From Strongylocentrotus purpuratus (Eukaryota; Echinodermata; Echinoidea; Camarodonta; Strongylocentrotidae), in the NCBI RefSeq assembly GCF_000002235.5, contig NW_022145597.1:23824923-23888922 (forward strand): a stretch of DNA of 64,000 nt, given 5' to 3'. Every line of letters starts with the position of its first letter. Position 1 is the stretch's first letter. Below the pieces are notes generated by a model. That model had not been told where the DNA came from, did not search any database, and saw only the letters and a list, made by a program, of their open reading frames with translations. The position numbers were made by a program, and so were the translations under genes. This document shows positions 12,601 through 25,779 of this stretch, piece after piece.

Positions 12601-15600
12601 GGAACGGAACTGTTAACGAGTCAAGCACATCAGTTCGGATGGACAAGAGGCAGGATAAGGAGAACGAGGGAAAAAAAGAAAGACGGTTGACATCAAACGT
12701 TAGGGATGATGATGATGATGATTAGACAAGACAGAGCACACAAACATACAAGCCAGCTAATATATTCCAGTCACACTGGCGAAACGAATGCCAGACCAAA
12801 ACTGTACTGACATCAGACCAAACACAACTTTACATTATACCAAATGGCCCAGAAACGGTTCTTTGGAGTTGGTTTGAAGTTTGGTTTGCAGTGTGACTGA
12901 GGTACGAGAAACAAAAAGGCACAATCTGCGGTCATTTGGGTCATATCAGTGTAAAAGCGACATTGGACTTTAGTGACTTGATGGTCCTTTTTACAACCAT
13001 TACTAAAGAAGTAGAATTTTTTTGTCCTCTGTGATGCATGGTTCTTGAGGAGAAGAGCCAATGGAAGGTGGCTGTATTAAAATTTGAAATTTCTCTTTGA
13101 AACATCGCTTATTTATATTCAATAATTAACTATGTTCAAAAGTGGGGGGGGGGGGGGCCAATTCACAAACTTGATATCAGTGACAAAGGACAGTCTTTAC
13201 GCAAACGTAGCCAGCTTAGTGCAGACATCAACCAATGGCTAGTTCTAGGGGGCGTTTCACAAAACTTGTCATCAGTGACAAATGACAGTTTTGTTATAAG
13301 CTACTGAAATCCTTGCTTCTGATTGGTCATCAGCTGATTTGTCACTGATTTTTCTCATTTTCCATTGGAAAAAAGGCTTTGTGAAATGGTCCCAGTTCTT
13401 GGAATGACTTTCTTGGAATAAAATCAGTCCTCTCCGTTTCGATGCCCTTTTGACCTCTAGCTGAATTATGATCAAACATGAACAAAAACACAAACATTTT
13501 TTTCTTTATAATAAAAAGCATGCAAAAGGATATCAAAAATAAAAAGCATTTAAAAAAAAAAAAAGGAGCACTTTTTAAGCAAATTAAGAATCAAAACAAA
13601 GACAAAAATACATGTAAACATTCACTACTTTTACGGTGTTTTTTTCTGTTTTGTTTTTGTTTGTTTTTGCTTCTTTGAATTATGAATCGTTCATCAAAAT
13701 AATAAGTTAAACAAATTATTAGTTTTATGAATGCCTGGTAATTAAAAAGCACTGTTCTGTTATTATTATCATTATTATTTATTACATGCAAAATTACATG
13801 TTAACAAACCAAAAGCACTTTATGAACAAAACATCCAGATACCACAATTTACATTTTTTTTTTTAAATCTCACATTTGACAGGAGGAACATATTTTAAAC
13901 CATTCAATTGTTAAATGTTATGTTTAAGTATGCATTCTGGAGTTGCTACTAACTTGTTAATGATTAACATGTATGGGACTTATAAATAGCAAGTTTCCTT
14001 ACTTAACATAAAATATGCATTACATTGACACAGAACATACAGAACATATACATATACCAATTTTGTTTAAAACATTAAAAAATAACAATATCACAGATAA
14101 AACTCCAAACACTATGTATTTTTAGATCGTATGTAGGTTGTTTTTGTCGAATGCATTCTTATTATTCTATATTTTATGTCATTTAAAAAAACGATGGATG
14201 AATTTTTTGCATATCTGTTGCTCCATTACTCCTTGTATTATATGCTTCATATCGAAACGCAAAGTTATGAATCATGTAGATTGCAGATTGAAAAATAAAG
14301 AAACATTGAAGTATTAAAATTATGAAACCAAGGAAAAATACTAAAAAAATTTAATCTAAAATATTTGGGTAATTTGGTTCGAACAAACAAACAAACCACT
14401 ATTACAAATCTGTGCTGACTCCCTGGTCCAATAAACAAACAGATTTTCTTCAATACCTTAACATTTTAGGTCATAACAAGAATAATAGATGTATATACAT
14501 GTTGAACAATACAACAATTAAATAAGCACTTCTGACTTGAGAAAATATTTTGCACTTGGCCAAAATATTTCCTTGATCCCACCATCCCTTTCCTAATGGA
14601 GCTCATTTTTAACATGACCCCCCCCCCCCCACCCCTAACAAAACACAACAAAAAATGCACAATTACTAAACAAATGAACACAACACGACAGACAACATAA
14701 AAGTACAACACATTCATTATAAATTGAAATACTAACATACAAACAAAATATTGCTCTTTTTGTCAAAAAATTGCACTGTTTCTGTTTCCTTAACATTTTT
14801 TACCACATTCATGTAGATGTTAAACACTGTTATCTAGGTTCGTGGTTGCATAGCTAATAAGGTATGAATGTGAATATTACAGTACTATTTTCTACTTTGT
14901 CTCTTGGCATGTAAACGATTGACTTACATACTTGTCACTCAATCAAAATTGTAATAAACTACCAAGTCAACTAGACATTTGGTTATCTTGACATTTGGTT
15001 ATCTTGACATTTACTTTTGAGTTTTGTTCTACAATGACATTTTTATACATACCCGAAGTCTCTTTTGATTTTGTTCTTATTTTTGTAGGTCAAACCCAGA
15101 ATATTATTGTGTAAAATTATATCCAGAACATTAATATATTAACTTTCAAGTGCACAAGGAGTTATACGTTAGATGAGGGGGAGGGGGAGGGGTGGATGGG
15201 CGTGGTATTTTCTGAAATGCAACACTGCAAGTACTTGAATACCATCTATTTAAAAACACAGCTAATAAATTATTTACGCAATATATATAAATGCTGAATA
15301 AATGCGAAGGGAGACAAGTTATTATTTATGCTGGGTATATAATAAAATCAGGGTAAATTGGAGTGAGGGGGGCTGGGTGTTTGCACAAGTAATGAAAAGG
15401 AGTAATAAATCATTGAAGAATTGTAATCTCTGATCCTTAAATGAAGAGAATTTTTTCATAATTTGTGCTTTCGACATTAGGAATTACAATACCGGTAGGT
15501 CAATGTGTGAATGCACTATTCTTGTAAATCATCTGTTTGAAGAAGGATGTGAACTCGTGTTAATTTATGCAGATATAATGCCCTTCTGGCTCCAACAGAG

Positions 15601-18600
15601 AAATTGGTCATAAATCAGTTTTTATTCTAAATGATTATCGATTGTAATATATATACACTGTATATAAATATGTAATTGTGAACACAAATATAATATCATA
15701 TTAATAACTAATTGTGTGTGTTTTATGGGTAAATCTAATCTAAAAACATGTGGTTCGATATACAAAGTATATTGGTATGTTATGATTGATAATCAATCGG
15801 TATATGTAATTGTACATAATAATACTATATTCATGTGCAAATCCTTGGTAAAAAGTGACATTTAAAAATAACATTTATATTGTATCACTGTATGTGTACA
15901 AATTCCCCACTACAAACCACTTTTTCTTGATCACCCATGCACCTTACCAATTACCCAGCAACAAAAAATTTTAAAAAAATACTCCGACTATTTCTCATCC
16001 AATTTTCTTTCATGCATATATCTTTAAAAAATTATAATTTTCCATAATGTATAAGTGAAGAATTACTTTTCATTCATGAAATTAATTTTCATTTTCATTT
16101 TTGTGTGTATGTTCATGTGACAGAAAACTTGCAGCATTGCCATATTTCTTAATGACCAATGATATTCTCCTTACTTTTATTATTCTAATTTCTCTATGCA
16201 TACAATCCAACAATGTTAATTTGATTGTTTACACGGTTATAAACTCTGTCTGCATATTAAATGTACCACTACTGCACTGCGCTACAAAAGATATTCACAA
16301 AACTGACAAGAATATACAGATATATATATACTTGCACAAAAAGATTAACATAGAGAGGGTATTATAGTGTAAGAGGGCAAAGGAATATTGGAAAGACCCC
16401 CATTAGAGGCCAAGAGACTGGTGAGCATACCATACTTCCTGAAGTTGCCTCCATACGCTGAAACAGTGCAAAAGGTAGCAAGAAGGGGTAATATACAGTC
16501 TTTAGCAAGCATGGTAATATACTTTCTAGATGAAATGAATATAACAGTCTATACATGTAGCTATAGGTTTCTTGTACATGTATATCGGTATACTATAGCA
16601 AACTAACCTATGCGGTAATACAATATCATAGGTGAAAATAAAAGAAGACAATACCTATACATATTTACATAATAAAAAACAATGACTAACATATACAGGG
16701 GATGATCTTACTAATAATGTGCTTCATAAATTGACTTAATATTCTTATTTCTAACTTACAAGTACTTACAGATAAATTGTAGAGCCAATATATTTTAGTC
16801 AATTGAACTTCCTAAATATTTTGAATCTGTATTGTCTTAGCAACCATTGCAATATTACTGTATCATAATCATCATATCTCAATCTAAGACAAACCGGGAA
16901 GGAAATTTTCAATGTTAATTGATTATCATTCTCTGTTACTTGCAATATTTATCAAAAGTGCTATAACATGGCATACACATTTGCATCTATTTCTACTTGC
17001 TTTAAAGTTAATGATATAGATTTATTAATTGATTTACTTGCTCTTTAGTGAATGGTTAACATTTAGTATAATGATTTAAGTTCTGTGAAACAAACAACTT
17101 TTTAGTGCTCAAATCTCTTCACCTACCATTTTTCATCTGTTTCAGGACATTGAATACTGTGCAAAGATTGATTAGGCCAATATAAATTCATTACAAACAA
17201 AATCATGAAAGAAAAAAAAAATCACACAACACAAGAACCAAAAGGGCCTTAGCATACAGTGTACTTTAGACAGCATTAACGCCCTTCTGGCTTTCAACAG
17301 ACAGTGCACACATCTCATACAATCGTCACTATATTCAACTGTAAAAACACAGGCACAGATAAACATAAAAAGCGCAAAATGTGATGACAATTTTTTTTAA
17401 AGCTTTCGGCAGGATTTACACACTCAAGCTGATTTGAATAAACACATAATCAACAGAATTATCAGCGGTGATGCAGGTATTTTGTCTCTTCAAAATGAGA
17501 TTATTTTTTTTTTGTATTGGTTGAAAAATAGTCTTTTTTCAAAAAGGCCCTACAAAAGAAGCTACAATCATGTACATTTTGAGATTGCAAGTATTTGATA
17601 GTGAGAATTTTTTCTCTTCAAATTAAGAAGTTGAATTTTGCATCTAATGCTCACTAAATAAAGTACAAAATGGAATTTATATCACTAAATTATTGAAATT
17701 GTGAAAGGTTCTTGGAAAATAATCTATAATGTGTATATTTCTTCCATTTTTATGTAATTGAAATTAATCTGTCAGAAAAAACAATTTAATCAAGAGAGCA
17801 TTGGGAGCAGACAAAATGGCAAGTAGTTCAGCAATTCTTTCCTGAAACTACTTTTGATTATACCTGAGCAAATCAGCTTGAGCATGTTTGACAAAACAGG
17901 AGCAAAAATAAAATTTGCACATTTACAAATTGCTTTCTTTGCACATGTATAAGAGACAAAAATTGAACACATATACATATCCACACATAAAATGTACATG
18001 TAACTTCATCATTCATGATAATTATACTCCAGTAAATCACACTGGAAAATGATAGATTTCAAAATAATGAGTTTTCCTTTTTTTAGATAAATGGCTGGAA
18101 AAAATGCTTATTCAGTGATAATAGTTTTTTCTGACAAGAAAATTATATATATTTAATTATAAAGGAAGCATTGTGCTTAAAGATTAGAGATTTTTCTTTG
18201 AGGAATTATTTCATCTGTTAGGAGCAAAAAAGGGTATCAACTCTCTAAAACGATGTGGATGAGCGCCCTTCTGAATCTAAATCAAAGACAATATAACGTT
18301 ACATGTACATCCTCTGTGTGAATAATAATAACCACTGTCGTACACACAAATTTACTTTGGAATGGCAAAAGCTTTCTTAAGCAAAGATTAGGATTTGGGA
18401 TCAATATGACTTGCTACTGCATCCATCATCCCCCGTTGCTAGTATACTTGTAGGATTATATAATATATCATAAGCTCAGATGCCCAAAGCAGTGACTCCA
18501 TGTAGCCTGTACACATAAATATGCCTCATGATCTTACGACCTTCTTTCCCTGAACAAACAGCATACATGTATTGGTCAGACTTATAAGCATTCCTATGAC

Positions 18601-21600
18601 TCTGCAATATAATCCATTTTTTCTGCAGCCAGCATATTATTTTATGTAAATAAGATATTTGAATTTTTGTTAAAGCATTATTTTTAGATTGGTAGACGAT
18701 TTTTAGAAATACTAATAGTCTTTAACATTCCACTGTACTCCTTAAAATGCTGCATTTTTGGGCTCTTTTGATGACCATCATATTTTTTCAAATGAAGAAT
18801 ATTTTCATCTTTCGAGCATAGGCATCACCCTTTGAATACTAGTAGCCATGTGAGCAACTGATGCAATCCATTTTCAAAATTTAAGAAAAGCTCAACTTAC
18901 ATAACAAAATGACAGAATTCAAACAAACATCACACAAAGATGAGGAAAAAGGGTCATAAATAGACAGATCTTTGCGAAGCATAAACTGGGAATTTTCTTC
19001 AAGTAATGATCATACTTAATCTCAATGTGCAAAAATATTCACATGAAATATGGCATTTATATCTAATATCCAATTTGTTTATGGAATAACACTTTTTTTT
19101 TGTCATGAATTGAAAATCTTCTTACAGAAATGCAGACAAACCATTGATGTATGTCAGAAGGAATTTGAGACAGAAAACAATGGACCATTACCAGTTTTGC
19201 AGAGAAATATATTTGTTCCCATATGTATAGAGTTTCTAGCCAAAAGATTGAATCAATTGAAAGTTATGAATTTGATGAAATTTTCAGTTTAAAAAAAAAA
19301 CAGATTTTGAAGAAAAAGAATATGAAAACGCTCAGCCAGGTAGACAAGAACAGAAAGCAGCACTGCAAGAACACAAGCCTGACAAGGGTTAAAGCAATGT
19401 TTAAGGTTTGGGAATAGGGTGGAGTTGCAGGGTCTCCATTAAATGCAGGGGTGAGTGAAGGGGAAAAGGACCGGTGCAGGGAGGGGGTGTCACTGCACTC
19501 GATTACAACTAAAACTGTATTGACTCTTTTCAGCTCAGTCCCTTGTAGTTCAACCTACCTCAGCATGCAACCACTTAAAATATGTGTGTGTTTATGTGAA
19601 TGTACATGTGCGTGTGGGCATGTGGGTGTGTATCAATGTGAAAAGTGCTTGAGAGCAGAGAGAGCAATGATTGCTCGTGAATGAAAAGCATTTTGGATTT
19701 TTGTTGTTGATATGGCTCTTGCCTATCCCCTCCTTGTAAAAATGTAATTGCATCGACCATAATGTTATCGTTTGGTTGTTTTCTTTTCATTTTTTTAATA
19801 GATTATACAAAAAGGCTCCCAACAAAAAAAAGTAATTTGTCTGCTATGAACTATGAGGGTGCTAGCCCATATCATTGAACAAAAATCAATGTTGAACACA
19901 GTTTCGACTCTCAACAGAAGAACAACAAAAGTAATCTGGTGCTCATGTATCTTTATGTGATTGTAATCGTGTGTGTATCATGTAAGCTGCCATGCACGTT
20001 TCTTTTCTTTTTTTCTTTGTTAAAGCTTGTGTTATGTTGCAGGTAGGCCTCACAAAACTGTTTTCCACCCCTCTGTATTAACCAGCCAAGAGCTAGCGTA
20101 GCATTGTCATGTTTTCATTATTCAAATTACCTTTGGGTTTCTGAGCAGGTTTCTGATTGGCTTTCGCTCTTCCTCCCACTGCGAGTGAGGAGGGAGGGAT
20201 GAAGAGAATGAAAGATAACAAGAAGGAAGGGCGGGGGAAGAAAAGAAACAAGACAAAAAAATTCATGCATAAAACAATAAACTCAAATAAAGAACATCAG
20301 ATTGGATAAATGTAATTTCAGAATGTCAAGCTTCAGTGATTTTGGAGGAAGATTTATTCTTTGGGGTAGCTGTGAAGAGCAAGGGCCCGCATGAAAGTGA
20401 TTACCTGACTCACATTTTCTAGTTTGAAATAAACATGGGCCAAAATAGTTTCTCTTGATACCATATGGTAGTAATATTAAGGGCAAGGACTTATAGAATA
20501 ATATGACATGCTTTAACAATTCTTGTACTTTGTATATAAACCAAGAAATAATAAATAGATAATAACTATATTTTAGTAAATGATAACGAATTATCAATCA
20601 TAAGACATGAAGCAAGAATGCTAAAAAGAGTGCTGAGCATATATTATCTTAAAATGCTAACACCATGTACACCATCTTACATACACACTGCTGTGCACAA
20701 AAATCATTGACAACTCTTAAGATGTAATTTACTTTATGTAAGTGGAGAATCTGATACCAAGTTTTTAAATGAATGTTCTAGTATGCCATCATTTCTAGAT
20801 ATTCAACAAAATTTAACCCCACATAGTAATTTGAAAACCATGCTTGGTTGAATATTATTATTTCTATTAACAAAATATATAATTTGAATTTGGAAGTCAT
20901 TTGGGTTTTTATCAAAGTATCAAGCAGGCACTCTATGACATCAAAGATTGCACAAAATCAGGGAAATAATTCAAATGCTCTAAAGGGAAACTCAAACGTA
21001 CAAAGAGAAAGACAAGAAAAAAATGACTGCTAATGTACCATGGCATTCCAAATCTAGCATCACCGCATTCACCACATGATGTCTTGATCAAAGTTATGAT
21101 TGGGAAAATATTACGAAGAGATGAAATTGTCAAATATATGAGGGATGCAATGTTGTGGGATTGTAAAAGTGAAGATTGAAGATACCATACATGTAGATGG
21201 ATAATAGTAAGAAATACACACGTAGAAAAGAGATTTATGAAAAACAAATTGGACAATACACATGAGAATGGATATTACACAGACACTGACAGGTACAAGC
21301 TGGACAATGTAGCTCATTTATTCTATTTTTATGATTTGGGATGGGTTTTGTTGTATTGTTTTATAAGGTAAATAGTTTTTCCATGAATGCCAAATACCGT
21401 GTTGCTGCATGTTAATGAACCACACTTTTTGAGCTACTTTCAGGCTCAATATCAACATTGATAGAATAAATGATAAGTACACAATGAGACCAAATGATTG
21501 CATATCATTCAATTTCAAGGGATATATATTTTCCACAAACCCATTGCAAAAAAAATAACCAAACATTACAATCATACTTTTCAATATATTTTCAATAAAT

Positions 21601-24600
21601 AATGAACCTTTCTGTCTAATGAACAATCATAAGAAATTCAGTAAACATCAATTCCTCTTCATCCCTATTGTACTGAATGATACATGAGTATATTCCCAAA
21701 CCATATGCCTCTTCAGAGTATTGGCACAAATCATATTTTGAAGCCTATACGCAGAACACATTAGCATATATATGCACAAAGAAGCTACAAAATCTGAATG
21801 AAAGAAAGAAAAACAAATTAAGATATCGACAGAACACACAGCATTTACACAACACACATTTACGTTTATTGACAAACACATTGGCCTCCGAAGAGCCAAA
21901 GGGCATTAACTCAACAATGATTTAATACCCTTCTGGCACTCAACAGACGATTTAACAATGAGAAAAGGACAATTTGAGGAAGGTGGGGGATTTGAACGGT
22001 AAGAAACGAGAAGGAAGAGAAGAGAGCACATTCTACATACCACTCTGTACAGCTGAGCCAGCCACTGTTGATTGGTTGGTTAGATGAGTGATAGATAGAA
22101 GGTCGGATGGAAGGTTATCAGGTGGAGAGGAGGTGTGGATAGATAGAATGAACAAACACACAAAGAGAAGTGCAATGTATCGATTAGTTATAATTTGACT
22201 TGGAAGTGAATGTTACTGTAATTACATGTATGTCAAAACGTGTGAGTGTGTTAAAGACAAATAATGTTAAGATTAATATTAAATAAAGTGTGTACATTCA
22301 TGTATTAAGTGTGACTATAATGTTAAGACATTGACATCTACTAGTACATGTGGATGTACGTTTGAAGAATCGAAAGACATATAGTCATGTAAGAGAAAGA
22401 ATGTACAAGTTTTGTAAAAATTGTTCAGGAATGTTCAGGAATTGTTCAGGAATTGGTTATTCATAGGTTTGTCAAAAATGGATTGAACTATTAGCAAAAC
22501 TGTGAACTCTATGAACATTTTAATTAATTTTTAAAAGTATTTTATTGTCTGGTGCCTGCTCTTTTTAAAATCAAATTAAATGAGAACTAAAGTTACTTTT
22601 ATTGGTGTAAATTTATACTTCACAATTTACCAAATTTCCTACAAAATATAAAGAGTTTATACTTGATACTGTCTATTTTTTTCATATTCTCTTAAAAAAC
22701 AATCTTGTTGGGGGCAATACATTTTCAATGCATAAACTTTTCTTAACATATAGTGTATCATAAGTGAGAAATTTACATGGAGAAAGAAAATAAGTTAAAC
22801 ATGCTATTGTATTAGAAAGTAATTAAAAGTGTATGTGTTTATATAAATGATGAAATAGCATCAGTTGTTTGATGGGAATAATCAGTAAAGATCATGAGAA
22901 AATTGATAAAAGGTACATTAAAGTCCATGGATTTAATAGGAAACAATCCAATTAGATATTTAAATTGAATGATTTCTTCTATTTTTGATTTTTCCACATA
23001 TTAAGATCCCATGGCAATACATCATTGTAAAGTTGCCATTTAGGGGATTGTTCAATGGAAGATTTAAAGAAAAGATTTTACTAGAAAAAAAAACAAGAAA
23101 AATGGCATTTTCCTTGTTATCTTTTTGGCTTAAATGCAAAAGCAGGAAAGGAAATAGGAAAGGGGTCATTCATTTCCTTAAAATGATGATTGATTACAAA
23201 AATTTGTCATAAGATGATTGGAAAATAAAACTGTTAATAAAGGAAAATGGAAAGAGAGAAAGAAAACAAAAACAGGAAGGAGGTACAAAGAAAGAGGGGA
23301 AGGAGAGTAAAAAGAATACAAAGAAGAAAATCAGGGGGAAGGAGAAGGAGATGAAGGAGAAGGAGGAGGAGAAAAAGGAGAAGGAGAAGGAGGAAAAGGA
23401 GAAGGAGGAGTATGAGGAGGAGGAGAAGGAGTATGAGGAGGAGTAGAAGAGAGGAGAGAGGAGGAGAAGGAGGAGAGAAGAGGAGAGAGAGGAGGAGAAG
23501 GAGGAGGTCAAAATAAATTCTAACCTTTGAACTGTTTTGTTTGTTGACCTTTCTTGGTTAGCGGCAAGTTGAGGGCGATGTAATGCTCATGGCTGCAGAC
23601 AACTCTCAGTAACTCAAACTTCATCTCAAACAGAGGCTAGAACAAACAATAGTCAATTTTCAAGTTTTTTCCTTCTCCTTTCTTTCATCCTCAAAGTACT
23701 TGACACATTTTTTTCTATCCCCATGTTTAATGTTTTTTCTTTGTTTCATAAAACCCTTTTTTAAACACCTTTTTCACAGTGTCCAAGAACTGTCTAGAGA
23801 ATTTACAAGATTGTATTTGGATCCATATGATAAGTTGGAAGCCAACTACACTGCATGCATATGGTATATCAGCACTGTGAATACAGGTTGCTGCAGCACG
23901 ATCGGCAGAACACTTTGTCTTTTAAGAGTAAGAATGAGAATAATGTTTACGTTGGTACATACCTTTGGGTCCTCTGGATCAAAGAACTGAAGATAGTTGT
24001 TGATCAATCTGAACACAAAACCTCTGTCCATGTAGGTGAAGCAGTTCTGATACACGCAAATAAAGAGAGAAAGTGAGATAAAACAAAATTAGATATTGAG
24101 GGCTCAGTGACACAAAGACGTAACTCCATTATGGCCATTTTAAGAAAAAGTGGTTAATGTGTCACTGAGCGTTAAGGAGTTAAGTCTATGTTTCACTAGC
24201 CATTGACTTCAATGGGGTGTTGGGTGGAGTTAAGTCTTTGTGATTCCTGGAAAGCCCACATTTTTCTGAAGATTTTGATATCAAATACTCTTCTCAGCAA
24301 AATATGGAGTTACGTTTTTTTGTGTCACTAAACCCTTGATATTATGTATGAGGAGGGTATACAGAGAAAGAGGGACAGAGACTGAGAAACAAGCAGGCAG
24401 GCAGGCAGGCAGAATAAGACAGAAAGAAACAGTATTAGATTCATGTACATTGTAAAAGAGAGAGACAAGGAGAAACAAAGAGGGAGACAGGAGAGAGAGA
24501 GAGAGAGATAGGAGAGACTAAGAGAGAGAGAGAAAGAAGAGATAGAGAGAGAGACAGATAGCAAGACAGAGAAAAAGAGAGAGACACACACACATACCCA

Positions 24601-24689
24601 CACACACAAACAGACAGACAGACAGTGAGCAACAAAGACAAGAAAAATTAACCTAGTAGAAAATGGAGGGAGGAAGAGAGTATGGGGGA

Positions 24690-24739
<50 letters not shown>

Positions 24740-25644
24740 AGGAAGAAGAGGAAACAGATAATTCTAAACATTAGAATTTGCATCAATTATCAAATTTCCC
24801 TGTTGCTTCTGAACAGTTTCTTTTATAAGGCAGCTGCATGACCAGAACTCAACTTTATCTTTACGCCACAAGGGATTCTATTCCCACTAAACAACAATGG
24901 AAAAGTTAGGAGTCTGACTGATCATACCTTGATGAAGAACGCTAAATTGTAGTTTGCATCCTTCGCTTCTTGTGGAAACTCCTTGTGCTTCTGACGGATG
25001 TGAGGCAACAGAGCCTGAAAACAAAAGAATGAATCAGAGAAATATTATACCATACTTCAAATGCAATGTTCACATTTCTGCTGACAAGTAAAGAATTGCA
25101 ATTGATCTGCATTGATCTAAAAGCCTCCCATTATCATACTGTCCATTGGACGTGTGATTTGGTTTTGTCTGTTTAACTTGGCTGTTATGTTAAGAAAGCA
25201 TGTGTACACTTATAAAGTAAGCCAAGTGACATTAGGGTCGTGTTGGGGATCAAACCCAAGACTTTTGATTTTGAAGTCAAGTGCTATAAAACCATTCAAC
25301 TGCGACACCTCACAAGCACCTATAAAATGGAGCTGAAATTAATCATGTTACCTGGACCAAGTTCCTGATACCAGTCTCAAAGTTGGTAGAGAATCGTTGA
25401 TGTCTGGGAGCTTGAAGTCTGTTTGACAAGATAAGGTGCTGAGCCATACTCTTGATAAGAATCGCAAAGAAGAACCAAAGATGCTGCAAGGAATAAGGGA
25501 AAGGAAATAAAGATGAAGGAGCTTTCCCTGACTTGCTTAATACTTATTCTCATATACTGTTCGGAATTGTGTACATGACAACAATCATCAGCATCGTTAC
25601 AATCCCCATCATGATCGTCATCATCATACTATGATTATAATCAA

Positions 25645-25676
<32 letters not shown>

Positions 25677-25687
25677 ACATCTACATC

Positions 25688-25719
<32 letters not shown>

Positions 25720-25728
25720 CATCATCAT

Positions 25729-25779
<51 letters not shown>

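Larger units (their letters stand above)
12610..20130. other. Long intron, mostly AT-rich unique sequence
   Basis: Holds one MITE-like element (13144-13392), hairpin-repeat copies at 15.5, 17.2 and 18.2 kb, and G- or C-runs near 13.15 and 14.6 kb. Short open frames here show no family resemblance. Nothing else is supported. Confidence 0.5.

Noticed and set aside
18391..18460. GC-richer segment resembling an exon (GATGATGGATGCAGTAGCAAG on the minus strand)
   Set aside because: No GT donor after it and no frame continuous with the gene.
23194..23511. Ser/Phe-rich minus-strand open frame next to a DOCK exon
   Set aside because: It is the CU-rich tract after the donor; not an exon extension.
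24328..24786. Ser/Leu-rich 152-residue minus-strand open frame
   Set aside because: Translation of (GA)n on the opposite strand; low complexity throughout.
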